Shown: in pieces, positions 1 through 8,864 of the stretch
Layout of the letters: every line of letters begins with the position of its first letter
Position numbering within the stretch: the first letter of the stretch is position 1
Assembly: GCF_018130165.1 (NCBI RefSeq)
Contig: NZ_JAFCLZ010000028.1
Location: forward strand, 43,169 to 107,168
Source: Bradyrhizobium sp. JYMT SZCCT0180
GTDB lineage: Bacteria > Pseudomonadota > Alphaproteobacteria > Rhizobiales > Xanthobacteraceae
DNA length: 64,000 nucleotides
Direction: 5' to 3'
Notes under the pieces: generated by a model
Seen by the model: only the letters and a program-made list of their open reading frames with translations
Databases searched by the model: none
What the model was told of the DNA's origin: nothing
Program-made: the position numbers and the translations under genes

Positions 1-1
1 T

Positions 2-1657
2 TATGACGAGATCTTCCAGCAGAGCGAGGTCGAGCACATCCTGGTGCGGCACGAGCAGGGCGCCGGCCACGCGGCCGAAGGCTATGCGCGCTCGACCGGC
101 AAGCCGGGCGTCGTGCTGGTGACTTCCGGCCCCGGCGCCACCAACATGGTGACGCCGCTGACGGACGCGCTGATGGATTCGATTCCGCTGGTCTGCATCA
201 CCGGGCAGGTGCCGACGCATTTGATCGGCAATGATGCGTTCCAGGAATGCGACACCGTCGGGATCACGCGGCCCTGCACCAAGCACAATTGGCTGGTGCG
301 CGACGTCAACGATCTCGCGAAAGTGTTGCACGAGGCGTTTTACGTCGCCACGACCGGCCGTCCCGGCCCCGTCGTGGTCGACGTGCCAAAGGACGTGCAG
401 TTCGCGACCGGCACCTATCATCCGCCGCGCAAATCCGACGTGCATGTTTCCTACACGCCGCGGGTCAAGGGCGATGCGACGCAGATCCGCAAAGCCGTGG
501 CGCTGCTTGCCGGCGCAAAGCGCCCGGTGATCTATAGCGGCGGTGGCGTCATCAATTCCGGACGCGAAGCCTCGAAACTGCTGCGCGAACTGGTCGAAGT
601 CACCGGCTTTCCGATCACTTCGACCCTGATGGGCCTCGGCGCCTATCCTGCGACCGGCAAGAACTGGCTCGGCATGCTCGGCATGCACGGCACGTATGAA
701 TCCAACATGGCGATGCATGATTGCGACGTCATGCTGTGCGTCGGCGCGCGCTTCGACGACCGCATCACCGGCCGCACCGACGCGTTCTCGCCGGGCTCGA
801 AGAAGATCCACATCGACATCGACCCGTCCTCGATCAACAAGAACATCCACGTCGACGTGCCGATCATCGGCGACTGCGGCAACGTGCTCGGCGACCTGTT
901 GCAGGTGTTCAAGGCGGAAGCGAAAAAGCCTGACATCAAGGCGTGGTGGCAGGAGATCGCCGTGTGGCGGGCGCGCAATTCGCTGGCCTACCGGAAGAAC
1001 AGCGAAGTCATCCTGCCGCAATACGCCATCGAGCGCCTGTTCGAGGCGACGCGCGGGCACGACACCTACATCACGACCGAAGTCGGTCAGCACCAGATGT
1101 GGGCGGCGCAGTTCTTCGGCTTCGAGGAGCCGCACCGCTGGATGACCTCGGGCGGCCTTGGCACCATGGGCTACGGGCTGCCGGCCGCGCTCGGCGTGCA
1201 GGTCGCGCACCGGGACAGCCTCGTGATCGACATCGCGGGCGATGCCTCGGTGCAGATGACGATGCAGGAGATGTCGACGGCGGTGCAGTTTGAACTGCCG
1301 ATCAAGATCTTCATCCTGAACAACCAGTATATGGGCATGGTGCGGCAGTGGCAGCAGCTGCTGCACGGCAACCGGCTGTCGCATTCCTATTCGGAGGCGC
1401 TGCCGGATTTCGTCAAGCTGGCGGACGCGTTTGGCTGCGTCGGCCTGCAGGCGATCAAGCCCGGCGATCTCGACGGCGCGCTCAAGGAAATGATCTCGAT
1501 CAAGCGCCCGGTGCTGTTCGATTGCCGCGTCGCGGCGCTGGAAAACTGCTTCCCGATGATTCCGTCCGGCAAGGCGCACAATGAAATGCTGTTGCCGGCG
1601 GAAGCGACCGACGAAGCGACCGCGGCGGCCTTTGCCGGCGGCAAGGCGCTGGTGTGA
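2..1657 (+). CDS. ilvB: Acetolactate synthase (AHAS) large catalytic subunit, 5'-truncated by window edge
   Basis: AHAS condenses two pyruvates, or pyruvate with 2-oxobutanoate, using thiamine diphosphate (ThDP) in valine, leucine and isoleucine synthesis. The reading frame is open from base 2, so the true start lies before the window; about 551 residues are visible and family members run near 590, so roughly 35-40 residues are missing. The catalytic glutamate sits in RHEQGAGHAAEGYAR (visible residues 16-30). The ThDP/Mg motif starts with GDAS near residue 413 and ends with NN at 440-441, the usual spacing. The FAD-domain stretch GARFDDRITG is also present. A GTG at 44 is internal because the family sequence continues upstream of it. 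The regulatory subunit gene lies 1.2 kb downstream, separated by a dehydratase gene and a repeat. Confidence 0.96.
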   Translation, partial: YDEIFQQSEVEHILVRHEQGAGHAAEGYARSTGKPGVVLVTSGPGATNMVTPLTDALMDSIPLVCITGQVPTHLIGNDAFQECDTVGITRPCTKHNWLVRDVNDLAKVLHEAFYVATTGRPGPVVVDVPKDVQFATGTYHPPRKSDVHVSYTPRVKGDATQIRKAVALLAGAKRPVIYSGGGVINSGREASKLLRELVEVTGFPITSTLMGLGAYPATGKNWLGMLGMHGTYESNMAMHDCDVMLCVGARFDDRITGRTDAFSPGSKKIHIDIDPSSINKNIHVDVPIIGDCGNVLGDLLQVFKAEAKKPDIKAWWQEIAVWRARNSLAYRKNSEVILPQYAIERLFEATRGHDTYITTEVGQHQMWAAQFFGFEEPHRWMTSGGLGTMGYGLPAALGVQVAHRDSLVIDIAGDASVQMTMQEMSTAVQFELPIKIFILNNQYMGMVRQWQQLLHGNRLSHSYSEALPDFVKLADAFGCVGLQAIKPGDLDGALKEMISIKRPVLFDCRVAALENCFPMIPSGKAHNEMLLPAEATDEATAAAFAGGKALV

Positions 1658-1680
1658 GGATGAGACACACAAATTCCGCT

Positions 1681-1780
1681 GTCATCGCCCGGCTTGACCG
1701 GGCGATCCAGTACGCCGCGGCCTCTCGATTGCTGTCTGGCGTCTCTGGAATACTGGGTCCCCGCCTTCGCGGGGATGACG
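1681..1780. repeat. Palindromic intergenic repeat (TCATCGCCCGG...GGGGATGACG type)
   Basis: This roughly 100 bp non-coding element lies between ilvB and the dehydratase gene. It opens with GTCATCGCCCGGCTTGACCGGGCGAT, itself a hairpin (ATCGCCCGG/CCGGGCGAT), and closes with the hairpin CCCCGCCTTCGCGGGG followed by ATGACG. The TCATC start and GATGA end mirror each other, as in the elements at 27758-27861 and 34252-34345. I recognise the style from Bradyrhizobium and Rhodopseudomonas intergenic regions; copy number elsewhere is unknown. Confidence 0.7.
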
Positions 1781-1810
1781 AGGGTGCGAGTAGGGCGACA
1801 GGACGCTCAA

Positions 1811-2797
1811 ATGTTTGATCTCGGGCAACTCGAGCACGCGCACAGGATCGTCGGGGCAGCGATGCCGCCGACGCCAGCGCATGCCTGGCCGCTGCTGGCG
1901 CTGCGGCTCGGCGCTGACGTGGTCGTCAAGCACGAGAACCACACCCCGATCGGCGCCTTCAAGGTGCGGGGCGGGCTGGTCTATGTCGAGCGGCTGCAAC
2001 GCGAGCGGGCGCAGACCTCAGGAATTATCTCGGCGACCCGCGGCAACCACGGCCAGAGTCTCGCCTTCGCCGCACGTCGTTTCGGCGTGCCGGCGACCAT
2101 CTATGTGCCGCACGGCAATTCGGTCGAGAAAAACCAGTCGATGCGCGCTCTCGGCGCCAACCTCATCGAGCATGGCGAGGATTTTCAGTCCGCCCGCGAG
2201 GAATGCGTGCGTCACGCCGAACGCGAGGGCCTCGAGCTGGTGCCGTCGTTCCACCGCGACCTCGTGATGGGCGTTGCCACCTACGCGCTGGAATTGCTGC
2301 GCGCTGCTGATGATATCGATGTGCTCTATGTGCCGATCGGGCAGGGCTCCGGCATCTGCGGCTGCATCCTGGCGCGTGATCTGCTCGGGCTAAAGACCGA
2401 AATCGTCGGGGTGCAGTCGACGGAGGCGCCGTCCTATGCGCTGTCGTTTGCGGCTGGCACCGTGGTGAAGACCAACAGCAGCAATACGCTGGCCGACGGC
2501 ATGGCGACCCGCGTCCCCGACGCCGAGGCGCTGGCGATCATTCGCAAGGGTGCCTCGCACATCGTGCAGGTGACCGACGACGAAATCGCCGACGCGGTGC
2601 GGGCCTACTGGACCGATACCCACAATCTCGCCGAGGGCGCCGGCGCCGCAGCGCTCGCCGCAGCCCTGCAGGAGAAGCCGAAGCTCCGCGGCAAGCGGGT
2701 CGGGCTGATCCTGTCCGGCGGCAATATCGATTTCGATCTGTTCTGGAAATGGATCGCCCGCAACGAAAATGTCACCGCCGCCAAGGCACTGGCGTAG
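1811..2797 (+). CDS. Threonine dehydratase-like PLP enzyme (short form, no ACT domain)
   Basis: This is a fold-type II pyridoxal-phosphate enzyme that probably deaminates threonine or serine. The PLP-binding lysine is K51 in the motif HTPIGAFKVRGG, the asparagine loop is TRGNHGQSLA, and the C-terminal phosphate-binding loop is LSGGN. At 328 residues it lacks the C-terminal ACT-type regulatory domains of biosynthetic IlvA, so it resembles catabolic threonine dehydratases, hydroxyectoine-utilisation dehydratases and serine racemases. The start is the ATG at 1811 because the frame upstream runs through a non-coding repeat. It sits between ilvB and ilvN; if it makes 2-oxobutanoate it would feed AHAS for isoleucine synthesis, which is inference. 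Exact substrate is uncertain. Confidence 0.88.
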   Translation: MFDLGQLEHAHRIVGAAMPPTPAHAWPLLALRLGADVVVKHENHTPIGAFKVRGGLVYVERLQRERAQTSGIISATRGNHGQSLAFAARRFGVPATIYVPHGNSVEKNQSMRALGANLIEHGEDFQSAREECVRHAEREGLELVPSFHRDLVMGVATYALELLRAADDIDVLYVPIGQGSGICGCILARDLLGLKTEIVGVQSTEAPSYALSFAAGTVVKTNSSNTLADGMATRVPDAEALAIIRKGASHIVQVTDDEIADAVRAYWTDTHNLAEGAGAAALAAALQEKPKLRGKRVGLILSGGNIDFDLFWKWIARNENVTAAKALA

Positions 2798-2816
2798 CCA
2801 AGATTTGGGAACGACA

Positions 2817-3359
2817 ATGAACCAGCCCGCATCCGCCTATTTCCTCGAAGAGCGCCACGATCCGACCGAGTCGCACACGCTCTCGGTGCTCGTGCAGAAC
2901 GAGCCGGGCGTGCTCGCGCGCGTGATCGGGCTGTTCTCCGGCCGCGGCTACAACATCGAAAGCCTCACCGTCTCGGAGACCGAGAGCCAGAAACATCTCT
3001 CCCGTATCACCATCGTCACGACGGGCACGCCGATGGTGATCGAGCAGATCAAGCACCAGCTCGACCGCATGGTTCCGGTCTATCGCGTCGTCGATATGAC
3101 GCTGACCGGCCGCTCCATCGAGCGCGAGCTCGCCATGGTGAAGGTGCGCGGCGGCGGCGACAACCGTGTCGAGGCGCTGCGGCTGGCTGACGCGTTCCGC
3201 GCCCGCGTGATCGACGCCACCACCGAAAGCTTCGTGTTCGAGATCACCGGCAATTCCGCCAAGGTCAGTCAATTCATCGACCTGATGCGACCGATCGGCC
3301 TTGTCGAAGTGTCGCGCACCGGCGTTGCCGCGATCGGACGCGGGCCTGAGGGGATGTGA
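2817..3359 (+). CDS. ilvN: Acetolactate synthase small regulatory subunit
   Basis: This is the regulatory partner of the AHAS catalytic subunit; it raises activity and confers valine feedback inhibition. The 180-residue protein has an N-terminal ACT domain (about residues 18-95) with the hallmark stretch VLVQNEPGVLARVIGLFSGR, then the AHAS small-subunit C-terminal domain with FVFEITG. The ATG at 2817 gives the normal length and the expected MNQPAS start; an in-frame upstream start would only add residues overlapping the preceding gene. It begins 19 bases after the dehydratase stop and is followed after 3 bases by the methyltransferase gene, so the three are probably co-transcribed. Confidence 0.96.
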   Translation: MNQPASAYFLEERHDPTESHTLSVLVQNEPGVLARVIGLFSGRGYNIESLTVSETESQKHLSRITIVTTGTPMVIEQIKHQLDRMVPVYRVVDMTLTGRSIERELAMVKVRGGGDNRVEALRLADAFRARVIDATTESFVFEITGNSAKVSQFIDLMRPIGLVEVSRTGVAAIGRGPEGM

Positions 3360-3362
3360 ACC

Positions 3363-4061
3363 ATGCTGGCGCGCGACTGGTATTACAATCAACGGCGGCA
3401 ACTCGGGCTCGATTCCGCCGTCGCCTCGATCTACGACCGGCATGACGACAGCGACATCCGCGCCCGCGCGGCGCTGACCATGCTTGGCGTCCAAAACGGC
3501 TGGCGGGTGGCCGACATCGGCTGCGGCAACGGCGTATTGGCGGTCGAGGCGGCGCTGATGGGCGCCGAGGTCGATGCCATCGACATCTCGCCCGCAATGC
3601 TGGCGCTCGCCAACATCCAGGCGCGCGACCGCAAGGTCGCGGTCCGCACCCAGCCGGCGGGCATGCTGAGCTTCGCCTATCAGCCGAATTCCTACGACCT
3701 GATCGTCAGCGAGTTCACGCTGCATCATCTGCCGGATTTCTGGAAGGCGGTGGCGCTGGCGCGGATTTTTGCCGCGCTGAAGCCGGGTGCGAATTTCTAC
3801 CTACGCGACATCGTCTTCGTCAGCATGCCCGACGGCGTTGATCGCGACGTCGAGGCGTGGGCGGATTTCTCGATCAAGAACCACGATTTCGAGCGCGAGA
3901 GCGTGGTCACCCATATGCGCGACGAGTACTCGACCTTCGGCTGGGTGATCGAACGCATGTTGACCGATGTCGGCTTCACGCTGGAATCGGTCGACTACCA
4001 CGCGCCGCTGCACGGCACTTATCTTTTGCGCAAACCGAAGCCGGACCACCAACAGAGCTAG
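3363..4061 (+). CDS. Class I SAM-dependent methyltransferase
   Basis: This is a 232-residue protein with a Rossmann-type methyltransferase fold. Motif I is VADIGCGNGVLAVEAAL (about residues 50-66), the acidic residue that binds the ribose is in VDAIDIS, and SEFTLHHLPD matches the post-motif-II region of ubiE-like enzymes. The substrate cannot be told from sequence. It follows ilvN with a 3-base gap and is likely translated from the same message, although no link to branched-chain amino-acid synthesis is evident. The N-terminus (MLARDWYYNQRRQLGLD) lacks a signal peptide, so it should be cytoplasmic. Confidence 0.85.
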   Translation: MLARDWYYNQRRQLGLDSAVASIYDRHDDSDIRARAALTMLGVQNGWRVADIGCGNGVLAVEAALMGAEVDAIDISPAMLALANIQARDRKVAVRTQPAGMLSFAYQPNSYDLIVSEFTLHHLPDFWKAVALARIFAALKPGANFYLRDIVFVSMPDGVDRDVEAWADFSIKNHDFERESVVTHMRDEYSTFGWVIERMLTDVGFTLESVDYHAPLHGTYLLRKPKPDHQQS

Positions 4062-4165
4062 AAAAAAATGAAACCGGCTGATGTCTGCATCGCCGTGATG
4101 CCGCTGGCGAAGCGTTCGCAAGCCTCCTCAAAGAACAGTTCTGCCAAAGATCGCGTGAGGCCACC

Positions 4166-4768
4166 ATGTCACATTCGCTGCTGATCGCCTTCGTCCTGTT
4201 CGCCACCGTGATGTTCTTCACGCCGGGGCCGAACAACATCATGCTGCTGTCCTCGGGGCTGACTTACGGGTTCCGTCCGACCATCCCGCATATCGCCGGG
4301 ATCACGGTCGGCTTTGCCTTCATGGTCGGCGCGGTCGGGCTTGGCCTTGGCACCATCTTCATCGCCTATCCGGTGCTGCAGACGATCCTGAAATATGCCG
4401 GCGTCGTCTACCTGATCTATCTTGCCGCCGCGATCGCGATGTCCGGGCCGGTTTCGGCCGACCAGGACAACCGCCGCGGGCCGATGACCTTCTGGGGCGC
4501 GGCCATGTTCCAATGGGTCAACGCCAAGGGCTGGGTTATGGTGATCGGCACCATCACAGCCTATGCGGCGATCGCTGCCTATCCCTGGAACATTGCGATC
4601 CAGGTCGTCCTGAGCCTGTTGCTGGGGGTGCTTTCGTGCACCGCCTGGGCCTTGTTCGGCAGCGCGCTGCGGCCGGTCCTGACCTCGCCGAGGGCCGTGC
4701 GGGCCTTCAATATCGTGATGGCGGTGCTGCTGCTGGCCTCGCTCTACCCGGTCTTCATGGACGCATGA
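4166..4768 (+). CDS. LysE/RhtB-family amino-acid exporter
   Basis: This is a 200-residue integral membrane protein with about six hydrophobic segments. The N-terminal signature FFTPGPNNIMLLSSGLTYG (residues 15-33) is diagnostic of the LysE/RhtB translocator family, which exports amino acids such as lysine, threonine, homoserine or leucine. The middle carries FWGAAMFQWVNAKGWVM, the conserved fourth-segment region. The gene lies between ilvN and ilvC, so a role in relieving excess branched-chain or related amino acids is plausible but only inferred from position. A 104-base spacer upstream suggests its own promoter or read-through from the ilvN message. Confidence 0.88.
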   Translation: MSHSLLIAFVLFATVMFFTPGPNNIMLLSSGLTYGFRPTIPHIAGITVGFAFMVGAVGLGLGTIFIAYPVLQTILKYAGVVYLIYLAAAIAMSGPVSADQDNRRGPMTFWGAAMFQWVNAKGWVMVIGTITAYAAIAAYPWNIAIQVVLSLLLGVLSCTAWALFGSALRPVLTSPRAVRAFNIVMAVLLLASLYPVFMDA

Positions 4769-4914
4769 TGCCGCACCGCGCCATGCAGAAACGGGTTTCC
4801 CCTGAAGCGGAAAATGCTCTAGACAACGCCGGAAATTCGCGGGCGACCGGCGCTCCATCTTAACCCAAATGCCTGATTAACCGGCCCATTCTGGCCACCG
4901 ATGAGGAAACGACT

Positions 4915-5934
4915 ATGCGAGTTTATTACGATCGTGATGCCGACCTGAACCTGATCAAGGGCAAGAAAGTCGTCATCGTCGGCTACGGCAGCCAGGGCCA
5001 CGCTCATGCGCTGAACCTGAAGGATTCCGGCGTCAAGGAAGTGGCCATTGCGTTGCGCAAGGGCTCGGCTTCGGCCAAGAAGGCGGAGGCCGCTGGCTTC
5101 AAGGTGATGGAAGTCGCCGAAGCCGCCAAATGGGCCGACCTCGTCATGATGCTCACCCCCGACGAACTGCAGGGCGACATCTACCGCGAGCATCTGCACG
5201 ACAACATGAAGAAGGGTGCGGCGCTGGTGTTCGCGCACGGCCTCAACGTGCATTTCAACCTGCTCGACCCGCGCGCCGATCTCGACGTGCTGATGATCGC
5301 GCCGAAGGGCCCCGGCCACACCGTGCGTTCGGAGTATCAGCGCGGCGGCGGCGTGCCCTGCCTGATCGCGATTTCAAAGGACGTTTCCGGCAATGCCCAC
5401 GACCTCGGCCTCAGCTACGCGTCGGCGATCGGCGGCGGCCGGGCCGGCATCATCGAGACCACGTTCAAGGAAGAGTGCGAGACCGATTTGTTCGGCGAGC
5501 AGGTGGTGCTCTGCGGCGGCCTGGTCGAACTGATCAAGGGCGGCTACGAGACGCTGGTGGAAGCCGGCTACGCGCCGGAGATGGCCTATTTCGAGTGCCT
5601 GCACGAAGTGAAGCTGATCGTCGACCTGATCTATGAAGGCGGCATCGCCAACATGAACTACTCGATCTCCAACACCGCAGAATACGGCGAATACGTCACC
5701 GGCCCGCGCATCGTCACCGCCGAGACCAAGGCCGAGATGAAGCGCGTGCTCGCCGACATCCAGGGCGGCAAGTTCGCCCGCGACTGGATGCTGGAGAACA
5801 AGGTCAACCAGACCTCGTTCAAGGCCACCCGCGCCAAGCTCGCCGAGCATCCGATCGAGGAAGTCGGCGCCAAGCTCCGCGACATGATGCCGTGGATCAA
5901 GAAGGGCGCGCTGGTCGACAAGACCAAGAACTGA
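4915..5934 (+). CDS. ilvC: Ketol-acid reductoisomerase (class I)
   Basis: IlvC isomerises and reduces 2-acetolactate or 2-aceto-2-hydroxybutyrate with NADPH and Mg2+, the second common step of valine/isoleucine synthesis. At 339 residues it is the short class I form. The nucleotide-binding loop is VGYGSQGHAHALNLKDSG followed by RKGSAS, whose serines favour NADPH. The catalytic histidine is in FAHGLNVHFN. Mg ligands lie in FKEECETDLFGEQ and YFECLHE. The ATG at 4915 follows a GAGGAAACGACT spacer with a usable Shine-Dalgarno sequence. A strong terminator follows 22 bases after the stop. Confidence 0.97.
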   Translation: MRVYYDRDADLNLIKGKKVVIVGYGSQGHAHALNLKDSGVKEVAIALRKGSASAKKAEAAGFKVMEVAEAAKWADLVMMLTPDELQGDIYREHLHDNMKKGAALVFAHGLNVHFNLLDPRADLDVLMIAPKGPGHTVRSEYQRGGGVPCLIAISKDVSGNAHDLGLSYASAIGGGRAGIIETTFKEECETDLFGEQVVLCGGLVELIKGGYETLVEAGYAPEMAYFECLHEVKLIVDLIYEGGIANMNYSISNTAEYGEYVTGPRIVTAETKAEMKRVLADIQGGKFARDWMLENKVNQTSFKATRAKLAEHPIEEVGAKLRDMMPWIKKGALVDKTKN

Positions 5935-5956
5935 TCGTTCAAAGTCAAACGAATTA

Positions 5957-5982
5957 GGGCCGCGCGTTGCGCGGCCCTTTTT
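5957..5982 (+). terminator. Rho-independent terminator of ilvC
   Basis: GGGCCGCG and CGCGGCCC form a perfect GC-rich stem around a short loop, immediately followed by five T residues. It sits 22 bases past the ilvC stop codon. Confidence 0.9.
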
Positions 5983-5996
5983 CATTCGCAGGATCG

Positions 5997-6030
5997 GTAG
6001 GGTAGGCAAAGCGCAAGCGTGCCCACCATT
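5997..6030. repeat. Partial copy of the GTAGGGTGGGCAAAG repeat family
   Basis: GTAGGGTAGGCAAAGCGCAAGCGTGCCCACCATT matches the left half of the complete elements at 16574-16663 and 37175-37264, and lacks the right half. It lies between the ilvC terminator and the 3' end of the convergent DUF2336 gene. Confidence 0.6.
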
Positions 6031-6035
6031 TTCGA

Positions 6036-7160
6036 TCACGGACGCGCGCCATCCGGTGCGGGCGGTACGTGCGGCTGCTTCTCGATCCTGTTGTGAAGCT
6101 GCCAGAAGCGCACGGTGCGCTGGGCGGTCTCCATCGACAGTTTCCTGTAATCGCGCTCGGCGACAGCCAGCGTCTGGTCGTCGATCTTCACGCGCGCCGG
6201 CCGGTTGCGCAGGATGCTTTCGACCGTCGGCCAGTTCAGGCGCGCCGAGCGGCACGGGATCAGAATGAGGTCGGCGCGCGGCCCTTCGATCAGCCGCGCC
6301 ATCATTTCGGCCGGCACGTCGTTGAGGACCGCGAGCGAGACCATGACCTCGTCGAACTTTTTGCTCTCGGCGAAACCATAGACCGCCGCGTCGTCCAGCT
6401 CTTTCAATTCCATCATCAGCCTGACCAGTTCTTCGGCCACGCGGAAGTCGCGTCCGGACGGGGGTCCCTCGCGCACGATGTCTTCGATCACCCGCCGGAT
6501 CTCTTCCTGGAGTGCGGGGGGCGCAAGGGCCAGAAGCCTCGCGCGAACGGCGTCCTTGGCGCGGCGCAGCAGGTCGCGCAGGAACTTGACGGGAAGATCG
6601 AGGCGCAGGCCGAGGATCTCGACCAGTTCGTCGTCAGCTTCGGAATGGGCCACCATGCCGGAATAGCCGGCTTCGGAGAACCGCGCGGTCGCGTTCTTCG
6701 CAAGCCTGCGAATGACCTTGGTTTGGCCGCGATCGACGATCACGTCGGTGACGGCCTCCGGCAAATTGTCGCGCGCCGAAATCGCGAGCAGATGGTCCTG
6801 CCCCTTGCTGCTGGCGATCTCGACCAGCGCTTCGGTGCTGATGCGGCTGGAATGGGTGAGCACCTCGCCGGCGACCGCGATTTCGTCGTCCCATGCGAGG
6901 TATTGGATGACTTCGAACGGCGCATAGTCGAGCGGCGCCAGCCGCTTGCTGAGCTCGGTTCTCGCCCGCGTCTCGACGCGTGCGATCAAGAGGCAGAGCA
7001 CGTCGTCAAACACCTTGACCTGGTCTTCGCTGAGGCGTTCGCCGTCATTGAGGAAGAGATCGGTGACCTGACGCAGGGTTTCGACGCGCCGGGCTGGGGA
7101 TCCACCCCTTACGGCATCTTCGAGTTCGGCGATGATCGAGTGAGCCGGCTGTTGCGCCAT
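6036..7160 (-). CDS. DUF2336 domain protein
   Basis: This 374-residue soluble, mostly alpha-helical protein matches the DUF2336 family, which is common and multi-copy in Rhizobiales and has no settled function. Visible features are an N-terminal helix pair (MAQQPAHSIIAELEDAVRGG), a repeat-like central region rich in short charged helices such as LVEIASSKGQDHLLAIS and VIRRLAKNATARFSEAGY, and a C-terminus rich in prolines. The repeat-like helices recall HEAT/ARM scaffolds, which is an impression only. There is no signal peptide or membrane segment. It is convergent with ilvC and ends just after a partial intergenic repeat. Confidence 0.8.
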   Translation of the reverse strand: MAQQPAHSIIAELEDAVRGGSPARRVETLRQVTDLFLNDGERLSEDQVKVFDDVLCLLIARVETRARTELSKRLAPLDYAPFEVIQYLAWDDEIAVAGEVLTHSSRISTEALVEIASSKGQDHLLAISARDNLPEAVTDVIVDRGQTKVIRRLAKNATARFSEAGYSGMVAHSEADDELVEILGLRLDLPVKFLRDLLRRAKDAVRARLLALAPPALQEEIRRVIEDIVREGPPSGRDFRVAEELVRLMMELKELDDAAVYGFAESKKFDEVMVSLAVLNDVPAEMMARLIEGPRADLILIPCRSARLNWPTVESILRNRPARVKIDDQTLAVAERDYRKLSMETAQRTVRFWQLHNRIEKQPHVPPAPDGARP

Positions 7161-7732
7161 TGTGGCGGCCTGTTTGTTGTTTCAACTTCAGCACGCACAA
7201 TGGCGAACGTGGTCTTTCGCGAGCGTTAAGGCGAAAGCCCGTAGAAATGCGGAACGGCAGCACCGAAAACAGGCAATTGCGAAATTCGCAACCATTGTCG
7301 CGAATTCGCCGCAGAACATTGTCCGCTTTGCATTCCCGATTGCTTTACCACGCACGCGACGCTGCATGCCGTTATATTGCGCCGTGACCAGCGCCTAACC
7401 GCCGGCATTCGCATGATTTGCGCCGTTTCCGGTATTTTGACCGGCAGCTATCCTCCCCAAACCTTTGCGGAAAAAACTCGCAGGCGAAGCGCTCCGACAA
7501 CAGGCCATCGAGCGTGGTCCGCTGCCGAGGAGGTGGTCCATGACGCGCGGCGCTAAGGATTCTTTCACGATGAATTCTGTTAAGGCTGCCGGACTTGCGT
7601 TCCTAACCCATCCTGCAAGAACGGGGCGGGCGCGTGCACCCGTCGTGACGGGAATTTTGGCCGCCGCCGCCGCGCATTGCACTTCTCTCGATCCGGATTA
7701 CATCAACCCCGCCTCACGGAGGGGAGACAATC
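7161..7732. other. 572-base interval without a supportable gene
   Basis: This is the region between the divergent DUF2336 and SDR genes. Reading frames on both strands are open in places, but the longest plus-strand frame (from 7465) runs into the SDR gene in the wrong phase, and none has convincing composition. A Shine-Dalgarno-like GAGGAGGTGG precedes an ATG at 7541, but the peptide that follows has no recognisable features. The tract 7250-7330 is relatively AT-rich with repeated TTCGC/GCGAA words, as expected of promoters for the flanking genes. GGAGGGGAGAC at 7719-7729 is the ribosome-binding site of the SDR gene. Confidence 0.5.
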
Positions 7733-8584
7733 ATGAGATCCGTCGTCATCACCGGTGCATCCACCGGCATCGGCTGGGCTGCCGCGAAACTGCTGCTCGA
7801 TCGTGGCTTTCGCGTGTTCGGCAGCGTGCGCAAGCAGGCCGACGCGGACCGCCTCAGGGTTGAGTTCGGTGCCAATTTCACGCCGTTGCGGTTCGACGTC
7901 ACCGACGAGGCCGCGGTGCTGGCCGCCGCGCGCGAGGTGCGCAGCCAGTTGAACGGCGAAACGCTCGCCGGCCTCGTCAACAATGCCGGCATCGCGGTGG
8001 CGGGCCCGGTGCTTGAACTCGCGGCCGACGAATTCCGCCGCCAGATGGAGGTCAATGTGATCGGGCCAGTTGTCGCCACCCAGGCGTTCGGCCCGCTGCT
8101 CGGCGCCGATCCGGCCCTGAAGGGACCAAAGGGGCGCGTCGTCATGATCTCCTCGGTATCGGGCAAGAATGGCGTCCCGATGACGTCGGCCTATGCCGCC
8201 TCCAAGCACGCGATCGAGGGGCTGTCGGAGAGCCTGCGCCGCGAATTGATGCTGTTCGGGATCGACGTCGTCATCATCGCGCCCGGTGCGGTAAAAACGC
8301 CGATCTGGAGCAAGGCCGAGGAAGTCGACATATCCGGTTACAAGAACTCGCCGTTCTTTCCGGCGCTGCAAAAGGTCCGCGCCTACATGCTGCAGCTCGG
8401 TTCGATCGGATTGCCCGCGGAGAAAATCGCCGCGAAGATCTTCGAGGCGCTGACGCTGCCAAACCCCAAGGTTCGCTATTCGATCGTGCCCGATCCGCTT
8501 CAGGTGGCGGTATCGGCGCTGCTGCCCAAGCGCACCGTCGACAAGATCATCGCCAGGCGCCTCGGCCTGACGCCACAGGTGTGA
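7733..8584 (+). CDS. Short-chain dehydrogenase/reductase (SDR) family oxidoreductase
   Basis: This is a 283-residue classical SDR that should oxidise or reduce an alcohol/ketone with NAD(P). The dinucleotide-binding motif TGASTGIG is at residues 7-14, the NNAG motif at 83-86, and the catalytic serine/tyrosine/lysine set is formed by the ISSVSG serine, Y154 and K158 (YAASK). The ATG at 7733 follows a strong GGAGGGGAG site. The C-terminus extends past the core to a region ending TVDKIIARRLGLTPQV, which may bind substrate or membrane. A small hypothetical gene follows after 7 bases. The substrate is not identifiable. Confidence 0.9.
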   Translation: MRSVVITGASTGIGWAAAKLLLDRGFRVFGSVRKQADADRLRVEFGANFTPLRFDVTDEAAVLAAAREVRSQLNGETLAGLVNNAGIAVAGPVLELAADEFRRQMEVNVIGPVVATQAFGPLLGADPALKGPKGRVVMISSVSGKNGVPMTSAYAASKHAIEGLSESLRRELMLFGIDVVIIAPGAVKTPIWSKAEEVDISGYKNSPFFPALQKVRAYMLQLGSIGLPAEKIAAKIFEALTLPNPKVRYSIVPDPLQVAVSALLPKRTVDKIIARRLGLTPQV

Positions 8585-8591
8585 CGACGCA

Positions 8592-8831
8592 TTGACAGAA
8601 ACAATTGGCAAGACCCACGCGGAGCTGACCGAACTCGTCAACGAGGCGCTTGGCGATCAACCGGGATGCGAAACTGCGCGCATCACCGGCCTTCAACCGG
8701 TGCCGGGCGTCCGCGGCGGCCGCAACTGGGAAATCCCGAGCGTCGCGCTCGGCGACAGCCTGATCAGCGACGTCGATCGCGCCGTGATCACGATTCATCG
8801 CCGATTGGGCCGCACGTTTCATCTGATCTGA
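8592..8831 (+). CDS. Small hypothetical protein (79 aa)
   Basis: This 79-residue reading frame begins at TTG 8592, 7 bases after the SDR stop. It has balanced amino-acid composition and predicted helices (THAELTELVNEAL and DSLISDVDRAVITIHRRLG), which argues that it is real. No family is recognised. The position implies co-transcription with the SDR gene. TTG is the only good start near the 5' end. It has no signal peptide, membrane segment or metal motif. Confidence 0.55.
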   Translation: MTETIGKTHAELTELVNEALGDQPGCETARITGLQPVPGVRGGRNWEIPSVALGDSLISDVDRAVITIHRRLGRTFHLI

Positions 8832-8864
8832 TATCACCGTACGAGCGCGCAGGCGTTTTGGCCG

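Noticed and set aside
7465..7863. Plus-strand frame crossing into the SDR start
   Set aside because: It continues through the SDR gene in the wrong phase and has no family resemblance.
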